This document shows positions 25,684 through 34,538 of a DNA stretch of 64,000 bases, piece after piece; positions within the stretch are counted from its first letter, which is position 1, and each line of letters begins with the position of its first letter. This DNA is from VXYL01 sp964348085. GTDB taxonomy: Bacteria; Pseudomonadota; Gammaproteobacteria; Pseudomonadales; Azotimanducaceae. The stretch covers positions 62,001 to 126,000 of the forward strand of contig CAYGBI010000001.1 of assembly GCA_964348085.1 (NCBI GenBank). The letters run 5' to 3'. Both the position numbers and the translations under genes were made by a program. The notes under the pieces were generated by a model. The model worked only from the letters and a program-made list of their open reading frames with translations. It did no database searches and was not told the origin of the DNA.

Positions 25684-27266
25684 TGATCGAGCGCCACCGG
25701 CGCCGAACTGCCACGCATACCCCGCATCGACCGCCAAAAGGCCGCTGGCCACGGCTCGAAGTCAAGCTTGTCTCGCCAAGCCAAGGTGAGCAGCGGGCGA
25801 TAGGTCGGCAGTCCCCCGGCGACGCGCGCGTGCTTCAAACGGGCGATATCGCGAATCATCGCGCTGCGGCTGGCGCGATCCATGGTGGTGCGCAGTTCTT
25901 CCACCATCGCGTCCAATTGCGGATCGGCGTGATAGGAGTACGTGCCCCAACCCTCTCCCGTGCTGTGCAAATGGCCGGACCAAGCGTCCGTCGGATCCCC
26001 GGGCAATCCCTGCCCCCACATGGTGCTCCAGATGCCGTCCATCGCGGGTCTGGAGAATCGCCGACCGACGGCGATCCACGCCCCGTACTCCAACTGCACG
26101 ATGCGGCAGCGGATACCCACCTCCGTAAGGTAGGCGAATATGATCTCGCCGATCTCCTTGAAGTACGGTTCGCGGGGCGTCGTGAGGTTGTAGCAGTTGG
26201 TGTTGAAGCCGGCAGGGAAGCCGGCCTCGGCCAGCAGTTCGCGGGCGCGGTCGGGGTCGTAGGGATAGGGTTCGAGCGATGCATCGTAGCCGAGCGTGCC
26301 CGGCGCCAACTGCGCGGTGCGGATGCCTTGGTCGTAGAGCACGTAACGGATGATGTCATCGACGTTGACCGCATAAGCCGCTGCTTGCCGCACCCGCTCG
26401 AAGCGAAATGGGCTCGCCGGGTCGGTGGCGTTGAACGAGATATAGAGGTTGTTCGGCGCCGGCAACGATGCCACTTCCACGCCGGGCAGTCGCTCGAACT
26501 CCGCCACCTGCGCCGGCGGCACGGCGTCCATCCAATCCACCGCGCCGGTCTTGAACGCCGCCACGCGGGTGGTGTCTTCCGGGATGATCTTGATGCGCAG
26601 CCGCTTGGCGACGGGCATGGCGTCGCGATTCCAGTAGTCCTCGAAGCGCTCGACGACGAGTTCCTCGCGCGGCTTGCGGGATACGAACTTCCACGGTCCG
26701 GTGCCGATGGGATGCGCCAGCACGCCGGCGTCGCCCACCGCTTGGTAGTACTTGCGCGGGATCGCGGGAAGCACCAAGTTCAGCGCCGGCAACGAACCAT
26801 CCGGCTTGCTCAGCACGAAAGCGAAGCGCAGATCGTCATGAACGTGAATCGCTTCGACGTAGCGAAGCCGCCCGGCGTTGCGCGAAACCGGGTCTTTCAG
26901 CCGCTCGAAGGAATACGCGAAGTCGCGGGCGCTAAGCGTATCCCCATTGTGAAATCTGACGCCTTCGCGGATCTTCACCTCGATCCGCGTCCTCCCTTGC
27001 CCGCTCGACGGCGCGTCGGGGTCGGCCGGCGCTTCCACCACGCGCCAAGATTCGGCCAGCCAATTGACTCGGTCGAAATCCGGCGTGACGGCCAGCAGGT
27101 TCTCGTAGAACAGATCGATGTAGTAGGCGTCCACACCCGCCGAAGAGCGCGTGGGATCCACCTGCTGCGGCTCGGCCGCGAATGCGACGACGATCTCCTC
27201 GGCCGCGGCGTGGCAGACGGCCGCTGCGCCGAGACCCGCCAGCGCAAGCCGCGCGACGAAGTTCAA
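25680..27266 (-). CDS. Peptide-type ABC transporter substrate-binding protein (family 5)
   Basis: Periplasmic binding protein for the importer encoded downstream. The 528 residues start with a signal peptide (NFVARLALAGLGAAAVCHAA) and continue with family 5 features: DPTRSSAGVDAYYIDLFYENL, an EIREGVRFHNGD-type segment and GTGPWKF. The start is a TTG at 27266, which overlaps the DUF427 stop as TTGA; upstream codons in this frame fall inside that gene. The ligand cannot be inferred beyond peptide-like compounds. Confidence 0.9.
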   Translation of the reverse strand: MNFVARLALAGLGAAAVCHAAAEEIVVAFAAEPQQVDPTRSSAGVDAYYIDLFYENLLAVTPDFDRVNWLAESWRVVEAPADPDAPSSGQGRTRIEVKIREGVRFHNGDTLSARDFAYSFERLKDPVSRNAGRLRYVEAIHVHDDLRFAFVLSKPDGSLPALNLVLPAIPRKYYQAVGDAGVLAHPIGTGPWKFVSRKPREELVVERFEDYWNRDAMPVAKRLRIKIIPEDTTRVAAFKTGAVDWMDAVPPAQVAEFERLPGVEVASLPAPNNLYISFNATDPASPFRFERVRQAAAYAVNVDDIIRYVLYDQGIRTAQLAPGTLGYDASLEPYPYDPDRARELLAEAGFPAGFNTNCYNLTTPREPYFKEIGEIIFAYLTEVGIRCRIVQLEYGAWIAVGRRFSRPAMDGIWSTMWGQGLPGDPTDAWSGHLHSTGEGWGTYSYHADPQLDAMVEELRTTMDRASRSAMIRDIARLKHARVAGGLPTYRPLLTLAWRDKLDFEPWPAAFWRSMRGMRGSSAPVALDQ

Positions 27267-27544
27267 GGCGTGACTTCGACGCCGTGCCAGAACGCCACCC
27301 GGCCCTCGATGTGCTTTGCCGCCTCTTTCGGCGACGGGTAATACCAAGCCGCGTCGGCATTGGTCTCACCGGCCACCACAACGTGGTAATAGTGCGCGGT
27401 GCCCTTCCACGGGCAGAAGCTCGTGGTGTCGCTCGGCGCCAGCATGGTCTGGTTCAAACCCGCGCGTGGGAAATAATGGTTGCCTTCGACAACGACGGTG
27501 TCGTCGCTCGTCGCCACCACTTGGTCTCGCCAAATCGCCTTCAT
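27263..27544 (-). CDS. DUF427 domain protein
   Basis: The 93-residue protein begins MKAIWRDQVVATSDDTVVVE at the ATG at 27544, with GGAGG six bases ahead. It has the DUF427 pattern: EGNHYFPRAGL, CPWKGTAHYYHV and AAWYYPSPKEAA, all in the usual order and length. The biochemical role of DUF427 is unknown. Its stop overlaps the start of the ABC binding-protein gene, so it heads that operon, which is an unusual partnership. It is transcribed away from the PQQ dehydrogenase gene. Confidence 0.85.
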   Translation of the reverse strand: MKAIWRDQVVATSDDTVVVEGNHYFPRAGLNQTMLAPSDTTSFCPWKGTAHYYHVVVAGETNADAAWYYPSPKEAAKHIEGRVAFWHGVEVTP

Positions 27545-27647
27545 TCGTTCCTCCGGTTGCCCCTTGCATATGAGAGCGTGGCACAGCCAACCCGCAATCG
27601 GCAATAATGCGGCCAAACGCACTCCTTACGGAGGGGAGGTCACCATC

Positions 27648-29456
27648 ATGTATCGCACCCACAGCTCGGCAGCGCTCGTCTGCTGCCTCCTGATCGGTTG
27701 TCAACCGACCACGGAACCCTCGGACGACTCTACGTCCGCAGCCGAAACTTCCGCAGGCGAGGCGGCCCCGGTGGTAGAGGCCGTGGAGGCAGCCGCCGCG
27801 CCGCCCGTGCCGACCCATTGGACGAGCGATGGCGACATCGGCGAGGGCGGCGGGCCGGTGGACAACGACGCGCTGCTGGCGGGCACGGCCAATCCCGAGC
27901 AGTGGCTGCTCTACGGCGGTGACTACGGCAACCACCGGCACTCGCCGATCGACGACATCACCCCGAGCAACGTGGCCCAACTGCAAGTGGCGTGGGCGTT
28001 TCCCACCGGCACCACCGAGCAATTCGAGGTATCGCCGACGGTCTACGACGGCATCATGTACGTCACCACCTCGTTCAACCGGTTAATGGCGCTGGACGCC
28101 GCCACCGGCGAGCTCCACTGGCGCTACGACCACCCGCTGCCGGGCCGCGACGTGCTGAAGCTCTGCTGCGGCGCCGTGAACCGGGGCGCTGCGATAAGCG
28201 GTGATCTCGTATTAATGGCGACGCTCGACGCCGAGCTGATCGCTCTCCACCGCCTCACCGGCGAGATTCAGTGGCAAACGACGCTCGCTGAGTTCGGAGA
28301 CGGCTTCAGCGCCACCTCCATGCCCATGATCGTCAAGGACATGGCCATCATCGGCATCGCCGGCGGCGAGTTCGGCGTGCGCGGCTTTTTCGACGCCTAC
28401 GACGTCGCCACCGGAGAACTTCGCTGGCGGCACTACACGGTGCCGGTGGAGGGCGAGTTCGGCGCCGACACTTGGGCCGGCGATTCTTGGAAGACGGGCG
28501 GCGCCCCGGCGTGGACCAGCGGCGCCTACGACCCGCAACGGGACGTGCTCTACTGGACCACCGGCAATCCGGCGCCGGACTGGAATGGCGACCTGAGGGC
28601 GGGCGACAACTTGTTCTCCAACAGCCTCTTGGCCGTGAATCCGAATACCGGCGAGCGGCTCTGGCATTTTCAGTTCACGCCCCACGACGTCTGGGACTAC
28701 GACGGCAACACGCAGCTCTTCTTGGTGGATGTGGTGCGCGACGGCACGACCATTCCGGCCATCGTGCAGGCGAATCGCAACGGCTTCTTCTATATCTTGG
28801 ATCGCGCCACCGGCGCTTTCATCGACGCCGGCCAGTATGTGGAAGAGTTGAATTGGGCGACGCTGGACGAAAACGGTCGACCGGTGGTAGACCCGCGCGC
28901 CAACCCGGTCGAAGAACCCGACTTCCGCGTCTGCCCAAGCAACTTGGGCGGCATGAACGGCGCTTGGACGGGCGCTCTGAACCCCGGTCTCGGCCTCGCC
29001 TACATCCCGTCGGTCGAGTCCTGCCAGTACTACCAAAAAGGCATTGTCGCCTTCGTCAAGGGCCAGCCGTTCATGGGCGGCACGCCGATTCCCCTAGATG
29101 TGCAGAACGGCGTAGCGCACGGCCATGTCTCCGCCGTCGACGTCAACACCGGCGAGGTGCGTTGGCGCTACATGGACCCGGACCCGATGATGGGCGGCGT
29201 GCTCTCGCTTGAGGGAGGCGTGGTATTCACCGGCAACCAAGCGGGTTTCGCGTTGGCGCTCGACGCCGCTACCGGCGAGGAGTTGTGGCGGTTCCGCATG
29301 GGCAGCGGCATGCGCAGCCAGCCGGTGGCCTACCGCGCCGGCGACAAGAGCTACGTCGCCATCGGCTCCGGCAACTACGCCACCTTCGTGTCGTTCGCCG
29401 GCGGCCCGGTGAGCGTCCCGGAAGGCGGTCACCTGTTCGTCTTTGCGCTGCCCTGA
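27648..29456 (+). CDS. PQQ-dependent alcohol dehydrogenase, lipoprotein, lanthanide-type active site
   Basis: This 602-residue quinoprotein has an eight-bladed propeller pattern with repeated W-motifs (DAATGELHWRY, DVATGELRWRH, DAATGEELWRF). Adjacent cysteines in LKLCCGAVNRG match the vicinal disulfide over PQQ. HDVWDYDG holds the catalytic Asp and, two residues on, the extra Asp that marks lanthanide-dependent XoxF/PedH enzymes; calcium-type MxaF has Ala there. It begins with a lipobox (LLIGC, about residues 15-19) and a Ser/Thr/Glu-rich linker, so it is probably tethered to a membrane, unlike soluble XoxF. GGAGGGGAGGT precedes the ATG at 27648. A binding protein and a cytochrome c follow. 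Confidence 0.9.
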   Translation: MYRTHSSAALVCCLLIGCQPTTEPSDDSTSAAETSAGEAAPVVEAVEAAAAPPVPTHWTSDGDIGEGGGPVDNDALLAGTANPEQWLLYGGDYGNHRHSPIDDITPSNVAQLQVAWAFPTGTTEQFEVSPTVYDGIMYVTTSFNRLMALDAATGELHWRYDHPLPGRDVLKLCCGAVNRGAAISGDLVLMATLDAELIALHRLTGEIQWQTTLAEFGDGFSATSMPMIVKDMAIIGIAGGEFGVRGFFDAYDVATGELRWRHYTVPVEGEFGADTWAGDSWKTGGAPAWTSGAYDPQRDVLYWTTGNPAPDWNGDLRAGDNLFSNSLLAVNPNTGERLWHFQFTPHDVWDYDGNTQLFLVDVVRDGTTIPAIVQANRNGFFYILDRATGAFIDAGQYVEELNWATLDENGRPVVDPRANPVEEPDFRVCPSNLGGMNGAWTGALNPGLGLAYIPSVESCQYYQKGIVAFVKGQPFMGGTPIPLDVQNGVAHGHVSAVDVNTGEVRWRYMDPDPMMGGVLSLEGGVVFTGNQAGFALALDAATGEELWRFRMGSGMRSQPVAYRAGDKSYVAIGSGNYATFVSFAGGPVSVPEGGHLFVFALP

Positions 29457-29630
29457 CGCGCAATCCAGTCCACAGTGGCAGAGGCAAGCTATGACTGGCC
29501 AACCAGAATTGCATCTAGGCGGCAACTACCGCACGCCGTCGGGACGAAAGCAGCCGCAGGGTTGCGGTGACTACAGAAGGTCCCTAACGATGAGTAATGT
29601 AAGGTTTGCCTCTCGCGAGACCTTGTCAAA

Positions 29631-30452
29631 TTGAGCCTCGCCAAGCCGATCAAAGTTCTCGTGGCGGTCACCGCCTTATTCTGCGTCTCTGTTGCGCCTG
29701 ACCGCCTCGCCGACACGTCGCCGCTCTCGGTGTGCTTCCCAACCGACGATCCCCCGCGGTCCGTGCGTGCCGATACGGCAGGCTTCGATCTCGACATCGC
29801 CCGCTTCGTCGCAGGCGAGTTGCAGCGTGGCTTACGCATTGTGTGGCTGCCCGAGCGTGGTCAGACGGACCTTGAGTCGAGCGACATCGACTTCCGACCT
29901 TTGCTCACCAGCCAGTGCGACGCGCAATTTTCCGTTCCCGGTATCGGCGCACTCGGCTGGTATGGCAGCCGCTTGGAATTGAGCCGGCCGTACTACGGCG
30001 CGGCGTTCGAACTCATTCCCGAAACGGCGAACTTCCGGTGGGGCGAGCCGTACGCCGAAACAGTCGCCGTGCGCTCGAATACCGTTGCCCACTTGGCCTT
30101 GGACGCCATAGGCGTCCGCTGGACGATGCAGGGACGGACCGCAGATGTCGTCCAAGCGGTCCACGACGGGTCGGCGGCAGCCGCGCTGATCTGGGGGCCG
30201 GACCTCGCGCTTCTCGACGTCGAGCGCGACTCGGACTTCGAACCGCCGGCCGTGCTGCGCTGGAATCTGCACGCGGTCACCCGTCGAGGCGACGCGTTGC
30301 TGACCGCCATTAACCGCGTCTTCGAGTCGCCGTCGTTCCAACGGGAAACGCAGCGGTTGATGCGCCGCCACGGTATTCCGGCACACCCGCCCTTCGCAAC
30401 GGTGTATACCCTCGCCGACTTGAACGCACTGCGAGCCGGCGAAGAAAACTGA
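29631..30452 (+). CDS. Periplasmic binding protein-like protein (MxaJ/XoxJ-like)
   Basis: The 273-residue product has an N-terminal signal peptide (KVLVAVTALFCVSVA) and a family 3 solute-binding fold: LSVCFPTDDPPRS, GFDLDIARFVAGEL, then a second lobe with GRTADVVQAVHDGSAAAALIWGP. Its place after a PQQ alcohol dehydrogenase and before a cytochrome c mirrors the xoxF-xoxJ-xoxG and mxaF-J-G orders, where MxaJ/XoxJ helps form the active dehydrogenase. The start is uncertain: a TTG at 29631 is listed. A 14-codon frame (29590-29634) ends over that TTG and could couple translation. The preceding 174 bases hold no other gene. Confidence 0.7.
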   Translation: MSLAKPIKVLVAVTALFCVSVAPDRLADTSPLSVCFPTDDPPRSVRADTAGFDLDIARFVAGELQRGLRIVWLPERGQTDLESSDIDFRPLLTSQCDAQFSVPGIGALGWYGSRLELSRPYYGAAFELIPETANFRWGEPYAETVAVRSNTVAHLALDAIGVRWTMQGRTADVVQAVHDGSAAAALIWGPDLALLDVERDSDFEPPAVLRWNLHAVTRRGDALLTAINRVFESPSFQRETQRLMRRHGIPAHPPFATVYTLADLNALRAGEEN

Positions 30453-30497
30453 TGCCGCTCAAGCACCTGTCTCGCTAAGAAAGCCAGTTCACCGCCT

Positions 30498-30860
30498 GTG
30501 CCAAGACACCTGCCGCGACTGCTCGTCGCCACGACTTTCTTGATGGCTGGATGCGACTCGGCGACGCCAGCGGACGCCTTTCGCACGGACCAAGCGGCAC
30601 TAACGCGCGGCAAATCGCTGTTCGTAGGCACCTGCGCCGGCTATTGCCATAGCCCGACGGTTGAACGCGCCGCGCCCAATCTGTTCGACTGCACATGGCT
30701 GCACGGCGACGGCGGCGCCCAAGCGCTCTTCGACACGATCGCAAACGGCGTGCCGGATACGCAGATGATCGCCTTCAGAGGCGTGCTGCCGGAGGGCGAC
30801 GACGACATTTGGCGGTTGGTGGCCTATATCCAAAACTCGGCACCGGAATGCGGCAGTTGA
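30498..30860 (+). CDS. Small c-type cytochrome lipoprotein with a CXXXCH haem motif
   Basis: The 120-residue product begins at a GTG and has a lipoprotein signal (FLMAGC). The haem site reads TCAGYCHS, three residues between the cysteines instead of the usual two; the codons TGC GCC GGC TAT TGC CAT are unambiguous. A later Met in DTQMIAFRG could be the sixth haem ligand, and DDDIWRLVAYIQ is the typical C-terminal helix of class I cytochromes. As third gene after the PQQ dehydrogenase it is the likely electron acceptor. Confidence 0.8.
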   Translation: MPRHLPRLLVATTFLMAGCDSATPADAFRTDQAALTRGKSLFVGTCAGYCHSPTVERAAPNLFDCTWLHGDGGAQALFDTIANGVPDTQMIAFRGVLPEGDDDIWRLVAYIQNSAPECGS

Positions 30861-30902
30861 AGAGGTACGCCGACCTCCCTTGCTAGCGCGGTTGGTCCCC
30901 CT

Positions 30903-31847
30903 TCAGTCCACCAGCTCAACCACAACGGAACTCGGGTCTTCTCCGCAGGCCCTGAGAATCGCCTGCGAGCGCTTTACATGGTTCGGCGCATTATAATTCG
31001 TATCCACCCACAGATTTCCAACTCGCTTGGAGTTCTTCCAATCTCTCCCCGCTCTGTTTTTCGGCACCGCGTTGACCAGAAAACCGCCTCTATCGTTCAT
31101 AAGAGGGGTGTGGCGGATAGCACCCTTGTCCAACAACCACGCCACGACTTTCGTCTGAAGCTCGTACCATCTTGAGATTCTCTCTACATGGCCGTCGACA
31201 AAACGAATACTCGCCGGCATGCCGGCCTCCGACGAGAACTCGGCCAGCGTTAACGACCCAGCAGACGCGACTGCGGAATTGCCCTTGGCTTTGGCGGGTC
31301 CACTTCTTGCCCGCTCTTCAACGACTACGCCCTCCTCGGGTCGAATCGCCGGCGGCGGCTCCGTATGGTCGCTGATGATGTTGCCACGCCACAGCCACAG
31401 CAGCTGCAAAACTCCAGACCGAGTTGCATCTCTCACTTGGAAGTCGAAAACCTCTTCCAAAGGAGATGGCTTGTAGCCCTTCCACAAGTTCCCGTTTGTA
31501 ACGACGAAAAACTCGATGGCAGCCCTAGCGCAATAGACGATGGCCTGATCTACCGCCCTATCCAATTCGCGATCTGACGTACCGAGGTTCTTGGCTTCCA
31601 CGAGCAGGCGAGGCTTTTGATTAAGTAGCATGGCGTAGTCGAACTTGCCACCGTCTCTTGCCGGATACTCCGCCAACACTTGACTCGGATCCGAGAGATC
31701 CCACCCGAGCGCGGTCAACAACGGATCGATCAATGCGTACCTAGTTGCCGTCTCGTTGGTCTGCAAGTGTTCGCGGTGGTTCGCTATGCGCTCCCGCAGC
31801 GTTTCGATCAACGCCTGCAAGTCGTCCAACCAGTTCACTTTCGTCAT
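30903..31847 (-). CDS. Orphan HsdR N-terminal-type nuclease domain protein
   Basis: The 314-residue product resembles the N-terminal endonuclease domain of type I restriction subunit R. It reads ETATRYALIDPLLTALGWDL, then KFDYAMLLNQKPRLLVEAKN, which supplies the PD-(D/E)XK Asp, Glu and Lys, then QAIVYCARAAIEFFVVTNG. No helicase follows. The C-terminal half (from about residue 195) is separate and ends in a segment rich in basic and aromatic residues. The ATG at 31847 is chosen because GGGGAG lies four bases before it. The gene is clearly poorer in G+C than its neighbours, a sign of transfer. Possible defence or DNA repair role, not shown. Confidence 0.7.
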   Translation of the reverse strand: MTKVNWLDDLQALIETLRERIANHREHLQTNETATRYALIDPLLTALGWDLSDPSQVLAEYPARDGGKFDYAMLLNQKPRLLVEAKNLGTSDRELDRAVDQAIVYCARAAIEFFVVTNGNLWKGYKPSPLEEVFDFQVRDATRSGVLQLLWLWRGNIISDHTEPPPAIRPEEGVVVEERARSGPAKAKGNSAVASAGSLTLAEFSSEAGMPASIRFVDGHVERISRWYELQTKVVAWLLDKGAIRHTPLMNDRGGFLVNAVPKNRAGRDWKNSKRVGNLWVDTNYNAPNHVKRSQAILRACGEDPSSVVVELVD

Positions 31848-31938
31848 TCCGCTCCCCACCATCTCATTGCCGCAACTTCGGTACGCCCTTTGGTTATCAT
31901 CATCTTACTTGACCCCATCAGCCACACGTTAGGAATCA

Positions 31939-32877
31939 ATGGCCGACCACTTGCACCACGCTACGAACAACGCCCACCCCAACCTCGCCACGCTCGCCGG
32001 TGGCGTCGCCGTGATCACCGGCGGCGCGTCCGGCATCGGCTTCGCCATCGCCGAGGCGGCGATCGGCCACGGCTTGAATCCGGTAATCGCGGATATCGAA
32101 AGCACCGCCATCGAGACCGCGGAAGAAGCCTTGGCGCCAACCGCAGCGGCTGCGGGCGTCACCGTCTTCGGCCACCGCGTGGATGTATCCGTGGAAGAGG
32201 ACGTCCATTCCTTGTTCGAGGCGGTCAAGGCACGCTTCCCCGACAAGCCGATCTCCTTGCTTTGCTGCAACGCCGGCGTCGGCGGCGGAGGGCCGGTGCT
32301 GTCCGCCAAGACGATCGATTGGGAGTTCGTGCTCGGCGTCAACGTGATGGGCGTCGCGCACTGCGTACGGACATTCGTGCCGGCGATGCTACGGCAGAAC
32401 GCGCCGGGGGCCGTGGTCGCCACGTCGTCGCAAGACGGCTTGTGCGCGGCGCAAGGGGTCTACGGCGTCTCCAAGCACGCCTGCGTCGCGCTGATGGAGG
32501 CACTACACGGCGAAGTACAGGATCGACTTTCCGCGCATGTGCTGTGTCCCAACGTGGTCGCCACGAACATCATCACGTCGTTGCGTAACCGGCCGGATCG
32601 ATTCGGCGGGCCGGTGGCGTCGGCGGCGAGTTCGCCTGCCGGTCGCGTGGCGGCGCGGTTCAAGGAGTTCGGTATGCCGCCTTCCCGATGTGCGGAAATG
32701 GTGTTCGACGCCATTCGCTCGGGCGTGTTCTACATCCTAGCCGAAGCGGAAGAAGACCCCGGATACGTTCGTTTGGAGGCCGAGACGCGCATGCGGGCAA
32801 TCCTCGACGGCACGCGCCCGTACCGGCCACGCAGCGAGTTCATCGCCAGAGTGTTCGACCTACCACCCCAGACCTGA
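31939..32877 (+). CDS. Short-chain dehydrogenase/reductase
   Basis: NAD(P)-dependent oxidoreductase of 312 residues. Cofactor motif TGGASGIGFAIA, NAG in CCNAGVGGGG, the serine in VATSSQDG and YGVSKHAC with the catalytic Tyr and Lys are all present in order. The C-terminal 80 residues are longer than in minimal SDRs. The substrate is unknown. It is followed 55 bases later by a gene of unknown function on the same strand. Confidence 0.88.
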   Translation: MADHLHHATNNAHPNLATLAGGVAVITGGASGIGFAIAEAAIGHGLNPVIADIESTAIETAEEALAPTAAAAGVTVFGHRVDVSVEEDVHSLFEAVKARFPDKPISLLCCNAGVGGGGPVLSAKTIDWEFVLGVNVMGVAHCVRTFVPAMLRQNAPGAVVATSSQDGLCAAQGVYGVSKHACVALMEALHGEVQDRLSAHVLCPNVVATNIITSLRNRPDRFGGPVASAASSPAGRVAARFKEFGMPPSRCAEMVFDAIRSGVFYILAEAEEDPGYVRLEAETRMRAILDGTRPYRPRSEFIARVFDLPPQT

Positions 32878-32932
32878 GGTACAGCCGTACCGGAGTGCTA
32901 CTATCACCGCGACAGGGTCGTGGGGGAAGATC

Positions 32933-34480
32933 GTGTTCAAGCCGGTTCAGTTCCAAGCAGATGTGGAGCGACGGGTGCGTTGGGTCGAAGAGACGCCGCC
33001 CGAAGACATCGTCGAAGCAACGTATCGAGCGTTGCAGCGCGGTACCTCGCCGACGGCGCTGCTCACCGCCAGCACCCTCGCCGTGGTGCGCTCTACGGAG
33101 CTGCCGCCGCAACATCACGGCGGACCGTTACATCCGGTGTGCGGGGTTCACGCCGTACATCACGTCGCCAAGCGGCTGCCCGGCGAGGCCGCGTTTCTGC
33201 CGATCATTCAGCACACGACACTGTGCAACAACCACGTCCACTCTCCGCAGATGGGGCCGTACCTCATGCCGGCCATCGAACCCCTCGAAGGTTCGCCCGG
33301 CGAAATCGGCAGCTACCACATCAGCGACGCCGAACTAACGGCGGGGTTGTCCGACGAAGACCGGCAAGCGAGTTCCGGCGTAGCCGCTACCCAAGCCACG
33401 TTCCACAAGAGCCTGCGGGCGCTGGCGGCACCGGCGGCGGAGCACTACTTCCTGTGGCTGCTCGACAATCTATCGCCGGGCGAGGCCCTCGACCAACTGC
33501 TACCGCTCGCGATCGCACGCAACGGCATGGACGATCACAACTTCCTGTTTCCCGTCTACAGCGCCCGCGCCTTGGACTGCATCGGCTGGCAATGGGCGAA
33601 CGTAGTGTTCCGACCGGCGGTACGCTACCAAGCGCGGCGCGCCTCGAGGTTGGTTCGCAACGGCTACGACTTCAAGGATGTCGAGGCGCTGATCGACGAG
33701 TACAAGCTGCTCGACATCGACATTCCACAAAGTCGCCCCGGCGAGTCGGCACAGATCGCCGAGCTCGGCTTCGCCATGGGCCGCTCGAAGGATTATCTGG
33801 ACAACATGCGCCCCATGGCGCAGGCGTTGGCGGATGGCCTGTCGCTAGACGGCGCCGGCGAGGCGCTCTCCATCGGTGCCGCGGCGGCGTACATCTCTAC
33901 CAGCTACGGCAATCCGATGGATTCGCATCTACATACCGGCACGACCAACCGGCGCTACCTGCTCGGTACGGAAGGCATCGGATTGCGCAACAAGGTTTCG
34001 GCGCTGCTCACCGGCTTCACCGGCCCGGAGGTGCTGCTTGCCGACAGAATGCTGAATTGGGGCGAAAACCTCGACGGCGACGTGACGGCCAAGTTGCCCC
34101 AGCGTGGCCAGCGGCAACTGCTGGACGCCATCGTGGAGAGCATCGAAGGCCAGCCGTGGCTCGACTGGCGACGGATCGGCGTCGCCATGACGGTCGCCCC
34201 GGACAGCGTCAAGGAAACCGTCGCCTTGGCACGGCAGTACGCCGAAAACGGCTACGACGCCAGCGCCTATTTCGAGCGTTTGGCGGAGATTGCGTGCCGC
34301 GACGATTTCACGGAAATGCACGCGCTCAAACACTTTCAAGCGATTGTCGACGAGTACTACGGCACCAGCGAACCGCACCGTTGGCTGCACATGGCGGCTG
34401 CGGCCAAGTCAGCGGCGATCATTCACTTGGGACGCGAACACAAGGTGTACGAGCAGGCCAAGGAGTTACTCGCGGCTTAG
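32933..34480 (+). CDS. Unrecognised 515-aa helical protein with a His-rich N-terminal segment
   Basis: I do not recognise the family. The protein has no signal peptide or membrane segment and appears almost wholly helical, with many Ala/Leu-rich amphipathic stretches. Between about residues 60 and 105 it has many histidines (PQHHGGPLHPVCGVHAVHHV, then IQHTTLCNNHVHS). More histidines follow in AAEHYFLWLL, GMDDHNFLFPVY and DSHLHTGTTN. Such spacing suggests a metal or haem site, perhaps a di-iron or oxidase-like helical fold. GTG at 32933 follows GGGGGAAG. It may be co-transcribed with the SDR upstream. Confidence 0.75.
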   Translation: MFKPVQFQADVERRVRWVEETPPEDIVEATYRALQRGTSPTALLTASTLAVVRSTELPPQHHGGPLHPVCGVHAVHHVAKRLPGEAAFLPIIQHTTLCNNHVHSPQMGPYLMPAIEPLEGSPGEIGSYHISDAELTAGLSDEDRQASSGVAATQATFHKSLRALAAPAAEHYFLWLLDNLSPGEALDQLLPLAIARNGMDDHNFLFPVYSARALDCIGWQWANVVFRPAVRYQARRASRLVRNGYDFKDVEALIDEYKLLDIDIPQSRPGESAQIAELGFAMGRSKDYLDNMRPMAQALADGLSLDGAGEALSIGAAAAYISTSYGNPMDSHLHTGTTNRRYLLGTEGIGLRNKVSALLTGFTGPEVLLADRMLNWGENLDGDVTAKLPQRGQRQLLDAIVESIEGQPWLDWRRIGVAMTVAPDSVKETVALARQYAENGYDASAYFERLAEIACRDDFTEMHALKHFQAIVDEYYGTSEPHRWLHMAAAAKSAAIIHLGREHKVYEQAKELLAA

Positions 34481-34538
34481 CGAGGCCGTACGCATACGTC
34501 CGATCCGTCTAACGGGTAAGTCGAACAGTACGGCTCGC
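34480..34538. repeat. Imperfect inverted repeat after the helical protein gene
   Basis: GCGAGGCCGTAC at 34480-34491 pairs with GTACGGCTCGC at 34528-34538, with one unpaired base. A smaller stem, CCGT-CTA-ACGG, lies in the loop. The layout (outer stem, TAACG loop, AAGTC) is similar to the hairpin repeat family but the likeness is weak. It starts at the stop codon and may end transcription. Confidence 0.4.
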
